A stretch of 64,000 nt of DNA from Lysinibacillus_B sp050613145 (GTDB taxonomy: Bacteria; Bacillota; Bacilli; Bacillales_A; Planococcaceae). A program made the translations under genes and the position numbers. The DNA lies in the NCBI RefSeq assembly GCF_050613145.1, contig NZ_CP192507.1:1302001-1366000 (forward strand), read 5' to 3'. Under the pieces are notes generated by a model. The model was not told the origin of the DNA. It worked only from the letters and a program-made list of their open reading frames with translations, and did no database searches. This document shows, piece after piece, positions 23,639-32,313 of the stretch (position 1 is its first letter; every line of letters starts with the position of its first letter).

Positions 23639-24412
23639 ATGATGAAAAAGTCCTTAGTATTTTTCTTAATAGTAGTAGCTTCTGTTCTGTTATCTGCGTG
23701 CGGTGCTGTTTATACGAATGATGAACAACAACGAGTGCAGCAAACACCAAATCCAGACGCGCTTAATGCGGTACAACGTGCAATCAATGAATATAAAGAA
23801 GCTACCGGTGTATTGCCGATTAAAAATAGTGAAGAAAATACCGATATTTTTGTGAAGTATCAAATTGATTTTATGAAATTAACAAATGGCGGCTATCTTG
23901 CAAAAGCACCAGATAATGCGTATGAACAAGGTGGTATTTTCACATACGTGATTTGGAATGTAGAAGAAGAGCCAACAGTTAAATTAATTGATTTACGTAT
24001 GACGGAACGTATTCGTGAAGTCAATTTACGTTTTGTATCTACAAAATATCCACAATTTAAAGATCGTGTCGCAGACCATGTGTATACAATCAACTATAAA
24101 AATATTGGTTATAGTCAAGAAGTAGCAGTTAATAGTCCCTATACAAATAATTTATTGCCATTAGTTGTATCGAGCGAAGGGGATGTATATGTAGACTATT
24201 CACTTGATATGCAGCTTTTTATTAATGAAAAAGAGTTGACACCAACACCGGGTGAAGATATTCGCTATTTACTAGCGGATGAATACCCTGTATTACCAGC
24301 TTATTCTTTGCCATACACGGTAGATGAAAATAATGAAGTGACTTTTATGTATGATCCAGTGAAGGCGGAAAAAGAAGAAAAGCAACAAAAACAAGAGAAT
24401 AGTGAAAAATAA
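23639..24412 (+). CDS. yphF: YphF-like lipoprotein
   Basis: A 257-residue predicted lipoprotein: a Lys-rich start, hydrophobic stretch LVFFLIVVASVLLSA and a lipobox LSAC with the modified Cys at about residue 20. The mature part is soluble and extracytoplasmic without a known catalytic motif; the C-terminus is Lys/Glu/Gln-rich. Its location right before spoIVA matches B. subtilis yphF. Two adjacent ATGs (23639, 23642) follow GGAAGGGG. Confidence 0.8.
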   Translation: MMKKSLVFFLIVVASVLLSACGAVYTNDEQQRVQQTPNPDALNAVQRAINEYKEATGVLPIKNSEENTDIFVKYQIDFMKLTNGGYLAKAPDNAYEQGGIFTYVIWNVEEEPTVKLIDLRMTERIREVNLRFVSTKYPQFKDRVADHVYTINYKNIGYSQEVAVNSPYTNNLLPLVVSSEGDVYVDYSLDMQLFINEKELTPTPGEDIRYLLADEYPVLPAYSLPYTVDENNEVTFMYDPVKAEKEEKQQKQENSEK

Positions 24413-24417
24413 AATAG

Positions 24418-24450
24418 ACGCTTCTCGCAAATTTTGCGAGGAGCGTTTTT
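24418..24450 (+). terminator. Intrinsic terminator of yphF
   Basis: ACGCTTCTCGCA pairs with TGCGAGGAGCGT, followed by TTTT. Confidence 0.85.
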
Positions 24451-24477
24451 CATATTTTAATAAAACATTCATACAAT
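24450..24477 (+). promoter_or_regulatory. Sigma-E type promoter for spoIVA
   Basis: TCATATT at 24450-24456 and CATACAAT at 24470-24477, 13 bases apart, match the mother-cell sigma-E pattern. B. subtilis spoIVA is a known sigma-E gene. Confidence 0.75.
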
Positions 24478-24500
24478 GGTAATACGTAAAGGGGGAGCGT

Positions 24501-25979
24501 ATGTCAGAACAAGTATTTAAACAGTTAGCTGAACGTACTAATGGAGATGTATATATCGGTGTTGTAGGGCCTGTACGTGTCGGAAAATCGACGTTTGTCA
24601 AAAAAGTAATGGAAATGATTGTGTTGCCTAATATTGCATATGAGGATGAACGAAAACGTGCATTGGACGAGTTACCACAAAGCTCGCCTGGTCCTGTTAT
24701 TATGACGGCAGAGCCGAAATTCGTGCCTGCTCAAAGCGCACACATTACAATTGGTGAAAATGATTTAGCGTTCCGTATTCGATTAGCGGATTGTGTAGGG
24801 TATGTGATTGATGGGGTAAAAGGTTACGAGGACGAAAATGGACCGAAATTCGTGCAAACGCCATGGCATAATGAGCCTATTCCATTCCAAGAAGCAGCTA
24901 AGATTGGAACGGATAAAGTCATACGTGATCATGCAAATATCGGTGTCGTTGTGACAACGGACGGCACGGTAAACGGGATTAAACGTTCTGCTGCTGAAGT
25001 AGCAGAGCAACAAATTATCGAACAGTTACAGGAGATTGGAAAGCCGTTTGTCATTGTTTTAAACAGTACAGTGCCAGGACATGAAAACACGATGCGTTTG
25101 CGTAATGAACTATTAGAAAAATATAATGTGCCAGTGCATGCAGTGTCGATTGAGCAACTCACAAAAACAGATATTATGTATATTTTACAAGAGTCGCTCT
25201 ATGAATTTCCGGTGGAAGTCATTGATGTAGAAAAGCCAGACTGGTTAGATGTATTAGAAGACGCACACCCAATTCATGTGACGTTACAAGAAGCAGTTGA
25301 TCATATGACGACAACGATTCGAAAAATCCGTGATGTGGAGCATGCGACAAAAGTGCTGGAGCAGATTGATTTTGTAGAGGCGTGTGACTTACAAGAAGTG
25401 GACCCAGGCCTTGGGGTAGCGACGATTCGTCTCGCTATAAAAGGTGAAACATATAAAGCGGTATGTAATGAGTGGTTGACGGAACCAATCGATACAAAAA
25501 AAGATTGGCTGCTATTTATTAAGGAATCTGCGCAAGCAAGAGACGAACAAAAACGCTTTAAAGCAGCGATTGACAATGCTCGAAAAGATGGTTACGGGGT
25601 AACATTACCAACAATTGATGAATTTGAGCCAAGTGAGCCAGAATTAATTCGTCAAAATAATTTTTACGGTGTTCGGATGAAGGCGAGCGCAGCATCTTAT
25701 CATATCATTCGCATTGATATGGGGACGGAATTTGCGCCATTAATTGGCTCGGAATTTTACAGTCAGCAATTATTAAAAGATTTAAAATATGCATTTGAAA
25801 ATGATCGAGAAGCGTTATGGAGTACGCAGCTCTTCGGTACACCGCTTCATGAATTATTAAAAGAAAGTATTAGTTATAAAATGCAATCTATTCCACAAAA
25901 TGCAAAAGAACGTATGCGTTTAACAATTGAACGTATGGTAAATGAAGGTGAACGAGGAATTGTAACGTTTGTGATTTAG
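24501..25979 (+). CDS. spoIVA: Spore coat morphogenetic ATPase SpoIVA
   Basis: A 492-residue mother-cell protein that polymerises with ATP hydrolysis into the basement layer of the spore coat. The N-terminal ATPase carries the Walker A GPVRVGKSTFVKK at about residues 18-30, then LADCVGYVIDGVKGY and VVTTDGTVNGI; a Walker-like middle domain and a conserved C-terminus (MVNEGERGIVTFVI) follow. Length equals that of B. subtilis SpoIVA. GGGGGAG ribosome site; sigma-E type promoter upstream. Confidence 0.97.
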   Translation: MSEQVFKQLAERTNGDVYIGVVGPVRVGKSTFVKKVMEMIVLPNIAYEDERKRALDELPQSSPGPVIMTAEPKFVPAQSAHITIGENDLAFRIRLADCVGYVIDGVKGYEDENGPKFVQTPWHNEPIPFQEAAKIGTDKVIRDHANIGVVVTTDGTVNGIKRSAAEVAEQQIIEQLQEIGKPFVIVLNSTVPGHENTMRLRNELLEKYNVPVHAVSIEQLTKTDIMYILQESLYEFPVEVIDVEKPDWLDVLEDAHPIHVTLQEAVDHMTTTIRKIRDVEHATKVLEQIDFVEACDLQEVDPGLGVATIRLAIKGETYKAVCNEWLTEPIDTKKDWLLFIKESAQARDEQKRFKAAIDNARKDGYGVTLPTIDEFEPSEPELIRQNNFYGVRMKASAASYHIIRIDMGTEFAPLIGSEFYSQQLLKDLKYAFENDREALWSTQLFGTPLHELLKESISYKMQSIPQNAKERMRLTIERMVNEGERGIVTFVI

Positions 25980-26012
25980 TTATAATTAATAAACAAATAA
26001 TTGAAAATTCCG

Positions 26013-26056
26013 AAAGAACAGCGGCGAATTTGGTTCATTTGTCCTGTTCTTTTTGT
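26013..26056 (+). terminator. Intrinsic terminator of spoIVA
   Basis: AAAGAACAG pairs with CTGTTCTTT across a 22-base loop, followed by TTG and more T. Confidence 0.7.
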
Positions 26057-26179
26057 TTTAGTCACAAAAAATAGCGGGAACTTAAAAAATACGGATAAAT
26101 ACAGTTGCAGAGCGATTTTTCTTATGTTACTCTTTTTACATGATTTAGGTTCATGACCCTTTGAGAGGAGGTGAATGGT

Positions 26180-26452
26180 GTGAATAAAACAGAATTAGTA
26201 AACTCTGTTGCTGAAGCTGCAGGTCTTTCAAAAAAGGACGCTTCTAAAGCAGTTGAAGCTGTATTTGATACAATTCAAGATGCTCTTGCAAAGGGTGACA
26301 AAGTACAATTAATCGGTTTTGGTAACTTCGAGGTACGTGAACGCGCAGCTCGTAAAGGTCGTAACCCACAAACAGGTGACGAAATCGAAATCGCGGCTAG
26401 CAAAGTACCGGCTTTCAAACCAGGTAAAGCGCTTAAAGATGCTGTAAAATAA
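26180..26452 (+). CDS. hbs: DNA-binding protein HU
   Basis: A 90-residue nucleoid protein of the HU/IHF family that bends and compacts DNA as a dimer. NKTELVNSVAEAAGLSKKDA at the start, GFGNFEVRERAARKGRNPQT (the DNA-binding arm) and the terminal VPAFKPGKALKDAVK are diagnostic. The GTG at 26180 gives the normal N-terminus; AGGAGGTG lies seven bases before it. Usual place between spoIVA and folE. Confidence 0.96.
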   Translation: MNKTELVNSVAEAAGLSKKDASKAVEAVFDTIQDALAKGDKVQLIGFGNFEVRERAARKGRNPQTGDEIEIAASKVPAFKPGKALKDAVK

Positions 26453-26471
26453 TACACATCCGTAGTTACAT

Positions 26472-26509
26472 AGAGCAGCTCTCCATTGTTTATGGGAGCT
26501 GCTCTTTTT
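26472..26509 (+). terminator. Intrinsic terminator of hbs
   Basis: AGAGCAGCTC pairs with GAGCTGCTCT, with an inner CC/GG extension, followed by TTTT. Confidence 0.9.
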
Positions 26510-26617
26510 GGTAGTTAGTACATAATTTTTATCATTAGAGTAAGCTGTTTTGAACTTATAGACCAGATGTGCTACGATTCATGTGTTAAATTGAACGAAG
26601 AAATGTAGGAGGCAACA

Positions 26618-27187
26618 ATGTCGAACGTTGATTTAAAAAAGATAGAAGAAGCAGTAAAAATGATTTTAGAAGCAGTAGGGGAAGACGTAAATCGCGAAGG
26701 GTTACTAGATACACCAAAACGCGTTGCAAAAATGTATGCCGAAATGTTTAGCGGATTACAAGAAGATCCACGTGATTATTTCAGTACAGTATTCCATGAA
26801 GACCATGAAGAGCTTGTGCTCGTAAAAGATATTCCATTTTACTCTATGTGTGAGCATCATTTAGTGCCGTTTTATGGGAAAGCGCATGTTGCTTATATTC
26901 CTAAGGATGGTAAAGTAGCAGGGTTAAGTAAATTAGGACGTTGTGTAGAGTCTGTAGCACGTCGCCCGCAATTACAGGAACGCATTACATCAACAGTAGC
27001 TGATACAATTATGGACATGCTAGATCCAAAAGGGGTATATGTCGTTGTAGAGGCTGAACATATGTGTATGACAATGCGCGGTTTAAAAAAGCCAGGTTCT
27101 AAAACCGTTACCTCTGTAGCGCGTGGCGTATATGAAACAGATGATATTAAACGACGCGAAATCATTTCCTTTATTCAAATGTCTTAA
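26618..27187 (+). CDS. folE: GTP cyclohydrolase I (FolE/MtrA)
   Basis: A 189-residue enzyme converting GTP to 7,8-dihydroneopterin triphosphate, first step of folate synthesis. The zinc-site stretch FYSMCEHHLVPFYGKAHVAY (about residues 70-89), GLSKLGR and the second zinc Cys in EAEHMCMTMRG are present. TAGGAGG ribosome site. Located before mtrB, the mtrAB order of B. subtilis. Confidence 0.96.
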   Translation: MSNVDLKKIEEAVKMILEAVGEDVNREGLLDTPKRVAKMYAEMFSGLQEDPRDYFSTVFHEDHEELVLVKDIPFYSMCEHHLVPFYGKAHVAYIPKDGKVAGLSKLGRCVESVARRPQLQERITSTVADTIMDMLDPKGVYVVVEAEHMCMTMRGLKKPGSKTVTSVARGVYETDDIKRREIISFIQMS

Positions 27188-27201
27188 TTTGCGCAAAATT
27201 G

Positions 27202-27210
27202 TGTTATGAT
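27202..27210 (+). promoter_or_regulatory. Extended -10 promoter before mtrB
   Basis: TG-T-TATGAT about 35 bases before the mtrB start, after the folE stop. Confidence 0.4.
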
Positions 27211-27246
27211 AGCTAAAGAAAAATGTTCGTATGAGGTGAGTAAAGG

Positions 27247-27468
27247 ATGACACAACCTGATTATATAATTATTGAAGCGCAAGAAGACGGTGTACACGTA
27301 ATCGGTTTAACGCGCGGAACGGATACAAAATTCCATCATTCTGAAAAGCTAGACGCAGGTGAAATTATGATTGCGCAGTTTACAGAGCATACATCAGCAA
27401 TGAAAATTCGCGGAAAAGCAAAAATTCATTCAGCACATGGCGTAGTCGAGAGCGGCTTGAAAAAGTAA
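27247..27468 (+). CDS. mtrB: trp RNA-binding attenuation protein (TRAP)
   Basis: A 73-residue subunit of the 11-mer ring that, when loaded with tryptophan, wraps trp leader RNA and causes termination. FFVIGLTRGTD-type tryptophan-pocket residues (VIGLTRGTDTKFHHSEKLD), QFTEHTSAMKIRGKAKI with the RNA-contacting Lys and Arg, and HSAHGVV are conserved. GAGGTG ribosome site. Its trp operon target is not in this window, unlike B. subtilis, where it lies about 7 kb downstream. Confidence 0.95.
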   Translation: MTQPDYIIIEAQEDGVHVIGLTRGTDTKFHHSEKLDAGEIMIAQFTEHTSAMKIRGKAKIHSAHGVVESGLKK

Positions 27469-27510
27469 TAGATTTACGACCTTGAATTTGATACAACACC
27501 AAGCTGGCTA

Positions 27511-27519
27511 TGCTATAAT
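27511..27519 (+). promoter_or_regulatory. Extended -10 promoter before hepS
   Basis: TG-C-TATAAT 37 bases before the hepS start. Confidence 0.5.
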
Positions 27520-27555
27520 GAAGCATAGTTACTTTAGTGAAATGGAGTACTATTT

Positions 27556-28290
27556 ATGGATGCAACAACTATTAGCCAAGCTGTGGAGCAATTAAAAACA
27601 ACAATTTTAGACAGTATTCGGCATAATGTATTACTAAAATACACTGGCACGCCGTTGTTAAATGAACAACAGCTATTTTTTTTGCTGCTTCCAAAGCTAA
27701 ATGGTGAAGCTTGGGATGACGAAGTGACAAAGAGTGCCGTAACAGTAGGAATCGTGCATTCGTCACTTGCAGAGCACGATAAAATTTATGCGACAAATGC
27801 CGTGTCGAAAGAGCAACAATTAACCGTTTTATCAGGTGATTATTATAGTGGCCGCTATTATCAGTTGTTAGCACAAACAGGTAATATTGAGTTAATTCGA
27901 AAATTATCCGAAGCCATTGTAGAGCGTTGTGAACAGGAAATGACCGTCTATGAACATGAGAGACGTACGTTCCAAGAATGGATTCACAGTATCGCTACAA
28001 TTGAAACGGCGTTAATTGAACGATTCTTTTCCGTGTATCAGTACGATTCCTATAAACAAGTCATGCAGCAAACATTAACGATTGCACGCTTAAACAGAGA
28101 GTTAATGAGCTTACCACAAGGAGCGACCTCGCTTTACATAGAGCGCATGGCAATGAGTCTTGAGGGACAACCCATTGCACAAGTACTTGAACAGGAAATA
28201 ACTGAGCGTAAACGGGCATTAAATGCAACACTGGCAACAAGCACATATAGTGAGACACTACAACAAATCATTGTTGAAATGGTATCTTAA
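27556..28290 (+). CDS. hepS: Heptaprenyl diphosphate synthase component I
   Basis: A 244-residue small, non-catalytic subunit of the two-part enzyme that builds the C35 side chain of menaquinone-7. It lacks the DDxxD metal motifs and is poorly conserved. The recognisable stretch is VLSGDYYSGRYYQLLAQTGN at about residues 94-113. Identification rests on this motif and on the hepS-menG-hepT order. Confidence 0.88.
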   Translation: MDATTISQAVEQLKTTILDSIRHNVLLKYTGTPLLNEQQLFFLLLPKLNGEAWDDEVTKSAVTVGIVHSSLAEHDKIYATNAVSKEQQLTVLSGDYYSGRYYQLLAQTGNIELIRKLSEAIVERCEQEMTVYEHERRTFQEWIHSIATIETALIERFFSVYQYDSYKQVMQQTLTIARLNRELMSLPQGATSLYIERMAMSLEGQPIAQVLEQEITERKRALNATLATSTYSETLQQIIVEMVS

Positions 28291-28321
28291 TTGTTTGTTG
28301 ACAAAGAAAGGTTTTGAAAAA

Positions 28322-29026
28322 ATGGCAAAATCGAAAGAACAACATGTACATGAAGTCTTTGAACAAATTTCAGGTAATTATGACAAAATGAATTCAGTCA
28401 TTAGTTTTCAAATGCATAAGCTATGGCGTAATGATGTCATGAAACAGATGGATGTAAAAAAAGGTTCAGCTTGTTTAGATGTATGTTGTGGTACAGCTGA
28501 CTGGACGATTGCTTTAGCAAAAGCAACCGGTGGAGACGGCATCGTCAAAGGTGTGGACTTCAGTGAAAACATGCTAAGCGTAGGCAAAGAAAAAGTGTTG
28601 CCGTATGATTTTGTTGAGCTTATTCATGGGAACGCGATGGACTTACCATTTGAAGATAATACATTCGATTATGTAACAATTGGTTTTGGTTTACGCAATG
28701 TACCGGATTATATGCAAGTGCTACGCGAAATAAATCGCGTACTAAAGCCCGGTGGCATGGCTGTATGTCTAGAAACATCTCAATCTGAAATTCCAGGGTA
28801 TCGTCAATTGTTCCGTCTATACTTTAAGTACATCATGCCATTATTCGGGAAGCTGTTTGCGAAAAGCTATAAAGAGTATTCTTGGTTACAAGAATCAGCG
28901 GATGATTTTCCGGGTATGAAAAAGTTAGCATCGATGTTTAAAGAAGCTGGGTTTGTCAATGTCACATATAAAGGATATAGTGGCGGCGCAGCAGCGGCGC
29001 ATATCGGTTTTAAAAAAGAAATTTAG
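28322..29026 (+). CDS. menG: Demethylmenaquinone methyltransferase
   Basis: A 234-residue SAM-dependent enzyme doing the last step of menaquinone synthesis (UbiE/MenG family). FEQISGNYDKMNSVISFQMH, the SAM site LDVCCGTADWTIALAKA and GFGLRNVPDYMQVLREINRV are present, as are VLKPGG and YKGYSGGAAAAHIGFK at the end. I chose the ATG at 28322 after AAAGG; an open frame runs back into hepS. Central gene of the menaquinone operon. Confidence 0.95.
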   Translation: MAKSKEQHVHEVFEQISGNYDKMNSVISFQMHKLWRNDVMKQMDVKKGSACLDVCCGTADWTIALAKATGGDGIVKGVDFSENMLSVGKEKVLPYDFVELIHGNAMDLPFEDNTFDYVTIGFGLRNVPDYMQVLREINRVLKPGGMAVCLETSQSEIPGYRQLFRLYFKYIMPLFGKLFAKSYKEYSWLQESADDFPGMKKLASMFKEAGFVNVTYKGYSGGAAAAHIGFKKEI

Positions 29027-29045
29027 TGGGAGAAGGTTTGTTCAC

Positions 29046-30020
29046 GTGGAAAAGATGAAGTTGAAGTTACTCTATGCTGATTTAAAATCAGATATAGATG
29101 TCATCGAAAAAGAATTAGAAATAGCGTTGAACTCGTCTTCACACTTGTTAAATGATGCCTCTCTCCATCTTCTGCAAGCTGGCGGTAAACGAATTCGCCC
29201 TGTATTTGTCCTACTCAGTGCCAAATTCGGGCAATATGATATCGAGCGTGTCAAGCATGTCGCCGTCCCATTCGAGTTGATTCATATGGCGTCACTTGTT
29301 CATGATGATGTCATTGACAATTCGGATATGAGAAGGGGAGAGCTGACAGTAAAAGCGCAGTGGAACAATAGAGTGGCCATGTATACGGGCGACTTTATTT
29401 TTGCGCGTGCGCTTGAATATGTTACAGCAATTGAACAACCGCGCGTTCATCAAATTTTAGCGCGTACAATGGTTGAAATTTGTAACGGCGAAGTGATTCA
29501 AATTGAAGATAAGTTTCGTTTAAATCAAAATATTAAAGATTATTTCCGCCGCATTAAGCGTAAAACAGCCCTACTGATCGAATCGAGCTGTGAATTAGGA
29601 GCTATTGTTGGTGGCGTAGATTCAGAAAATGTTCGTCGTTTAAAGCGTTATGGTTATTTTGTTGGGATGAGCTTTCAAATCGTTGATGATATTTTAGATT
29701 TTACCGCAACGGATAAAGAGTTAGGAAAACCGGCTGGAAGTGATTTATTACAAGGGAATATTACACTGCCAGCGTTACTCTTAAAGGATGACCCACAAGT
29801 GCGTCCGTATATTGATAAGATTGTTGCAGGCAAATTAACAGAAGCAGAACGTAAAGAAATGCTAAAAATCGTTCGTAAATCAAATGCCATCAAAGAAGCA
29901 TCAAAAATTAGCGATAAGTATTTACAAAAAGCATTAAAAGAAGTGGCGGCATTACCACAACATCCGATGAAGAAAAAATTACGTGATATAGCATTATTCA
30001 TTGGTAAACGCAAATTTTAG
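29046..30020 (+). CDS. hepT: Heptaprenyl diphosphate synthase component II
   Basis: A 324-residue catalytic subunit of the polyprenyl synthase. First aspartate-rich motif LVHDDVIDNSDMRRG at about residues 81-95, GGKRIRPVFVLLS before it, and second motif QIVDDILDFTATDKELGK near 210. It works with HepS on farnesyl diphosphate and isopentenyl diphosphate. I chose the GTG at 29046, after GGGAGAAGG, because it gives the family N-terminus; the frame is open back into menG. Confidence 0.95.
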   Translation: MEKMKLKLLYADLKSDIDVIEKELEIALNSSSHLLNDASLHLLQAGGKRIRPVFVLLSAKFGQYDIERVKHVAVPFELIHMASLVHDDVIDNSDMRRGELTVKAQWNNRVAMYTGDFIFARALEYVTAIEQPRVHQILARTMVEICNGEVIQIEDKFRLNQNIKDYFRRIKRKTALLIESSCELGAIVGGVDSENVRRLKRYGYFVGMSFQIVDDILDFTATDKELGKPAGSDLLQGNITLPALLLKDDPQVRPYIDKIVAGKLTEAERKEMLKIVRKSNAIKEASKISDKYLQKALKEVAALPQHPMKKKLRDIALFIGKRKF

Positions 30021-30034
30021 CTAATACTTGCACG

Positions 30035-30040
30035 TATAAT
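30035..30040 (+). promoter_or_regulatory. Possible -10 box for ndk
   Basis: TATAAT in the 86-base gap before ndk; no good -35 box seen. Confidence 0.35.
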
Positions 30041-30106
30041 ATTATTTTGGTAATATTTATCGGTAGGTGAAAAAACCTGTATCGAATTTGAAGGAGTGTT
30101 TAAATA

Positions 30107-30523
30107 ATGGCTATCGAAAAAACTTTTTTAATGGTTAAGCCTGACGGTGTTGAGCGCCAAGTAATCGGTGACATCATTGACCGTTTTGAGCGTCGCGGTT
30201 TCACAATGCGCGGAGCTAAATTTATGAACGTATCTCGCGAATTAGCAGAAAGCCACTATGCGGAGCACGCTGAGCGTCCATTCTTCGGTGAATTAGTAGA
30301 TTTCATCACTTCTGGCCCAGTATTCGCAATGGTATGGGAAGGCGAGTCTGTTATCTCTTTAGCTCGTATTATGATTGGTGCTACAAAGCCATCAGAATCT
30401 CAACCAGGTACAATCCGTGGTGACTATGCAGTAACTGTATCTCACAACGTAATTCACGGTTCTGACTCTTTAGCTTCTGCTGAGCGCGAAATCGGCCTTT
30501 GGTTCGGTGAAGAGTTAGCTTAA
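30107..30523 (+). CDS. ndk: Nucleoside diphosphate kinase
   Basis: A 138-residue enzyme equalising NTP and dNTP pools through a phosphohistidine. EKTFLMVKPDGVERQVIGDI starts the protein and the active-site stretch NVIHGSDSLASAEREI carries the catalytic His near residue 115. Codon use is strongly biased, as in highly expressed genes. AAGGAGTG ribosome site. Confidence 0.97.
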   Translation: MAIEKTFLMVKPDGVERQVIGDIIDRFERRGFTMRGAKFMNVSRELAESHYAEHAERPFFGELVDFITSGPVFAMVWEGESVISLARIMIGATKPSESQPGTIRGDYAVTVSHNVIHGSDSLASAEREIGLWFGEELA

Positions 30524-30543
30524 TCTGTAACTAATAATACGTA

Positions 30544-30581
30544 AATGGCTGTCACATTGATTGTGATAGCTATTTTTTTTA
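30544..30581 (+). terminator. Intrinsic terminator of ndk
   Basis: ATGGCTGTCACA pairs with TGTGATAGCTAT (one G-U and one mismatch) around a TTGAT-type loop, followed by TTTTTTTT. Confidence 0.85.
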
Positions 30582-30652
30582 TATTATCATTTCAGAAAAA
30601 TGAAACAATTATATGGTATGCTCGTATGTAATAGAAAGAAAGGATGATGGGC

Positions 30653-30874
30653 ATGTTTTGGGGGATGATTGCAGTAATTGCGGTAGCGTCCATGCTGACA
30701 GATACATTTATAAAAAACAAGAAAATTGAAATTCAACGTTTAGAAAAAGAGATTGAGCTAGAGAAATTAAAGCTTGATAATTTTGATAAAGAAACAGAGA
30801 AAATGCGTTTAGAGTTAGAACAGTCAAAGCGAGTATTGCTTGAAACAAAAATGGAGTATAAGGGGTTGGAATAA
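30653..30874 (+). CDS. Small coiled-coil membrane protein, copy 1
   Basis: A 73-residue protein with one N-terminal membrane segment (WGMIAVIAVASMLTDTFI) followed by a cytoplasmic coiled coil of heptads containing EKMRLELEQSKRVLLETK. It is paralogous to the next gene: both have a membrane segment, a KxxxQLxEKEIxLE-like block and xKMRLELEQSK. I prefer the ATG at 30653, nine bases after AAAGG, over the ATG at 30644. The pair interrupts the ndk-cheR order of B. subtilis. The layout recalls small PspB-like membrane proteins, but the family is not identified. Confidence 0.6.
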   Translation: MFWGMIAVIAVASMLTDTFIKNKKIEIQRLEKEIELEKLKLDNFDKETEKMRLELEQSKRVLLETKMEYKGLE

Positions 30875-31122
30875 TGGGAGGATTTGTTATAGCAATTGTT
30901 TCGATTATCGTTGGAGGGGCAATTCCCCTTTCAGCAATCTATTTAGGTCATAAAAAGTCTACAATGAAACTTCAAATTCAGTTAGCGGAAAAGGAAATTA
31001 AACTGGAGGAATTAAGGCTTCAGACGGTTGCTGAAGAAACACAAAAAATGCGCTTAGAGCTAGAACAATCAAAGCAAACATTACTTGAATCGACAAAGCA
31101 AATAGATTATACAAAGCCGTAA
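30874..31122 (+). CDS. Small coiled-coil membrane protein, copy 2
   Basis: An 82-residue paralogue of the preceding gene: one membrane segment (VIAIVSIIVGGAIPLSAIYL), then a coiled coil with LAEKEIKLEELRLQ and QKMRLELEQSKQTLLES. Its ATG shares one base with the upstream stop (TAATG), so the two are translationally coupled and probably made in equal amounts, suggesting a hetero-complex. GAATAATGGGAGG contains no separate strong ribosome site. Function unknown. Confidence 0.6.
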   Translation: MGGFVIAIVSIIVGGAIPLSAIYLGHKKSTMKLQIQLAEKEIKLEELRLQTVAEETQKMRLELEQSKQTLLESTKQIDYTKP

Positions 31123-31234
31123 GTGATAAAAAAACTTATCTATATGATGATTTCATACAATACCTATTTCTGTCATGCGCATTTTCAGCTATAATAATTG
31201 TACTATGCATCACAGAAAGGGAAGATGTGAGACG

Positions 31235-32005
31235 ATGTCAGATTATGAACAATTTATCCAAGGCATTAAACGTAAAACAGGAATTGACTTAGCGCTCTAT
31301 AAAGAGGCGCAAATGAAACGTCGTTTAACGTCTTTGTACGAGAAAAAAGGCTACAAAAACTTTGTGGAATTTTTAGCGGCGCTTGAAAAAGACCGCGATT
31401 TAATGAATGAATTTTTAGATCGTATGACGATTAATGTGTCAGAGTTTTATCGTAATGGTAAGCGTTGGGAAGTATTGCAAAATAAAATTTTTCCCAAGCT
31501 TTTGCAAACGAATAAAAGACTTAAAATTTGGAGTGCAGCCTGTTCTACAGGGGAAGAGCCGTATAGCTTAGCGATGGTGTTATCACAGCATCAGTCTCTA
31601 TCACAAATCAGCGTTTTAGCTACTGATTTAGATGAAAATGTCATTCAAAAAGCGAAGCTCGGTTTGTATCCAGAGCGCTCGTTAGCAGAAGTACCAAAAG
31701 ATGTACAAGCTAAGTATTTCCGACAAGAAGGACAATTTTATAAAGTAAACGACGAAATTAAACGTACGGTTACATTCAAGAAGCACAATTTATTAAAGGA
31801 TGCGTATGAGTCTAATTTCGACCTGATCGTTTGTCGAAATGTCATGATTTACTTTACTGAGGAAGCAAAAGATCAAATTTATGAGAATTTCAGCAAATCT
31901 TTACGCCCAGGTGGTATTTTATTTGTAGGGTCAACGGAGCAAATTTTTAATCCAGCCCGTTATGGATTTGAAGTGGAAGATACATTTTTCTATCGAAAAA
32001 AATAA
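31235..32005 (+). CDS. cheR: Chemotaxis protein methyltransferase CheR
   Basis: A 256-residue SAM-dependent enzyme methylating glutamates on chemoreceptors. The N-terminal helical domain LYKEAQMKRRLTSLYEKKGY is followed by DRMTINVSEFYRN, the SAM site KIWSAACSTGEEPYSLAMVL (about residues 100-119), NLLKDAYESNFDLIVCRNVM and GGILFVGSTEQI. Length and N-terminus match B. subtilis CheR when started at 31235 (AAAGGGAAG upstream). Confidence 0.95.
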   Translation: MSDYEQFIQGIKRKTGIDLALYKEAQMKRRLTSLYEKKGYKNFVEFLAALEKDRDLMNEFLDRMTINVSEFYRNGKRWEVLQNKIFPKLLQTNKRLKIWSAACSTGEEPYSLAMVLSQHQSLSQISVLATDLDENVIQKAKLGLYPERSLAEVPKDVQAKYFRQEGQFYKVNDEIKRTVTFKKHNLLKDAYESNFDLIVCRNVMIYFTEEAKDQIYENFSKSLRPGGILFVGSTEQIFNPARYGFEVEDTFFYRKK

Positions 32006-32077
32006 TGAAATCGTTCGTCAAAGCAATGTATGCAGCTTGCAAAATAATCAAGAATGTACACTCATATTGCCATATCG

Positions 32078-32115
32078 ACGCTTTTCGTATAGACGAAAGG
32101 CGTTGTTTGTTTACT
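32078..32115 (+). terminator. Intrinsic terminator of cheR
   Basis: ACGCTTTTCGT pairs with ACGAAAGGCGT around an ATAG loop, followed by TGTTTGTTT. The rest of the 308-base gap before aroC holds a promoter only. Confidence 0.7.
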
Positions 32116-32262
32116 GGTAGATGAGATGGCACACATTCAAATCTTTATTTAGAGAGGTTGTTCTGTAGTAGCTGCATGCATTTTGTTACAATAAGAACGT
32201 TCAGAATATTCGTGAATAAAGAAGTTTATTTCGATAATCGTACTGTATTTTCTAGATAGATA

Positions 32263-32271
32263 TGTTATAGT
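32263..32271 (+). promoter_or_regulatory. Extended -10 promoter of the aro operon
   Basis: TG-T-TATAGT 42 bases before the aroC start; -35 region weak. Confidence 0.5.
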
Positions 32272-32313
32272 GAAAAATACATACTTTAGCGAGTTGAAGG
32301 GAGAAAGTGTTTT

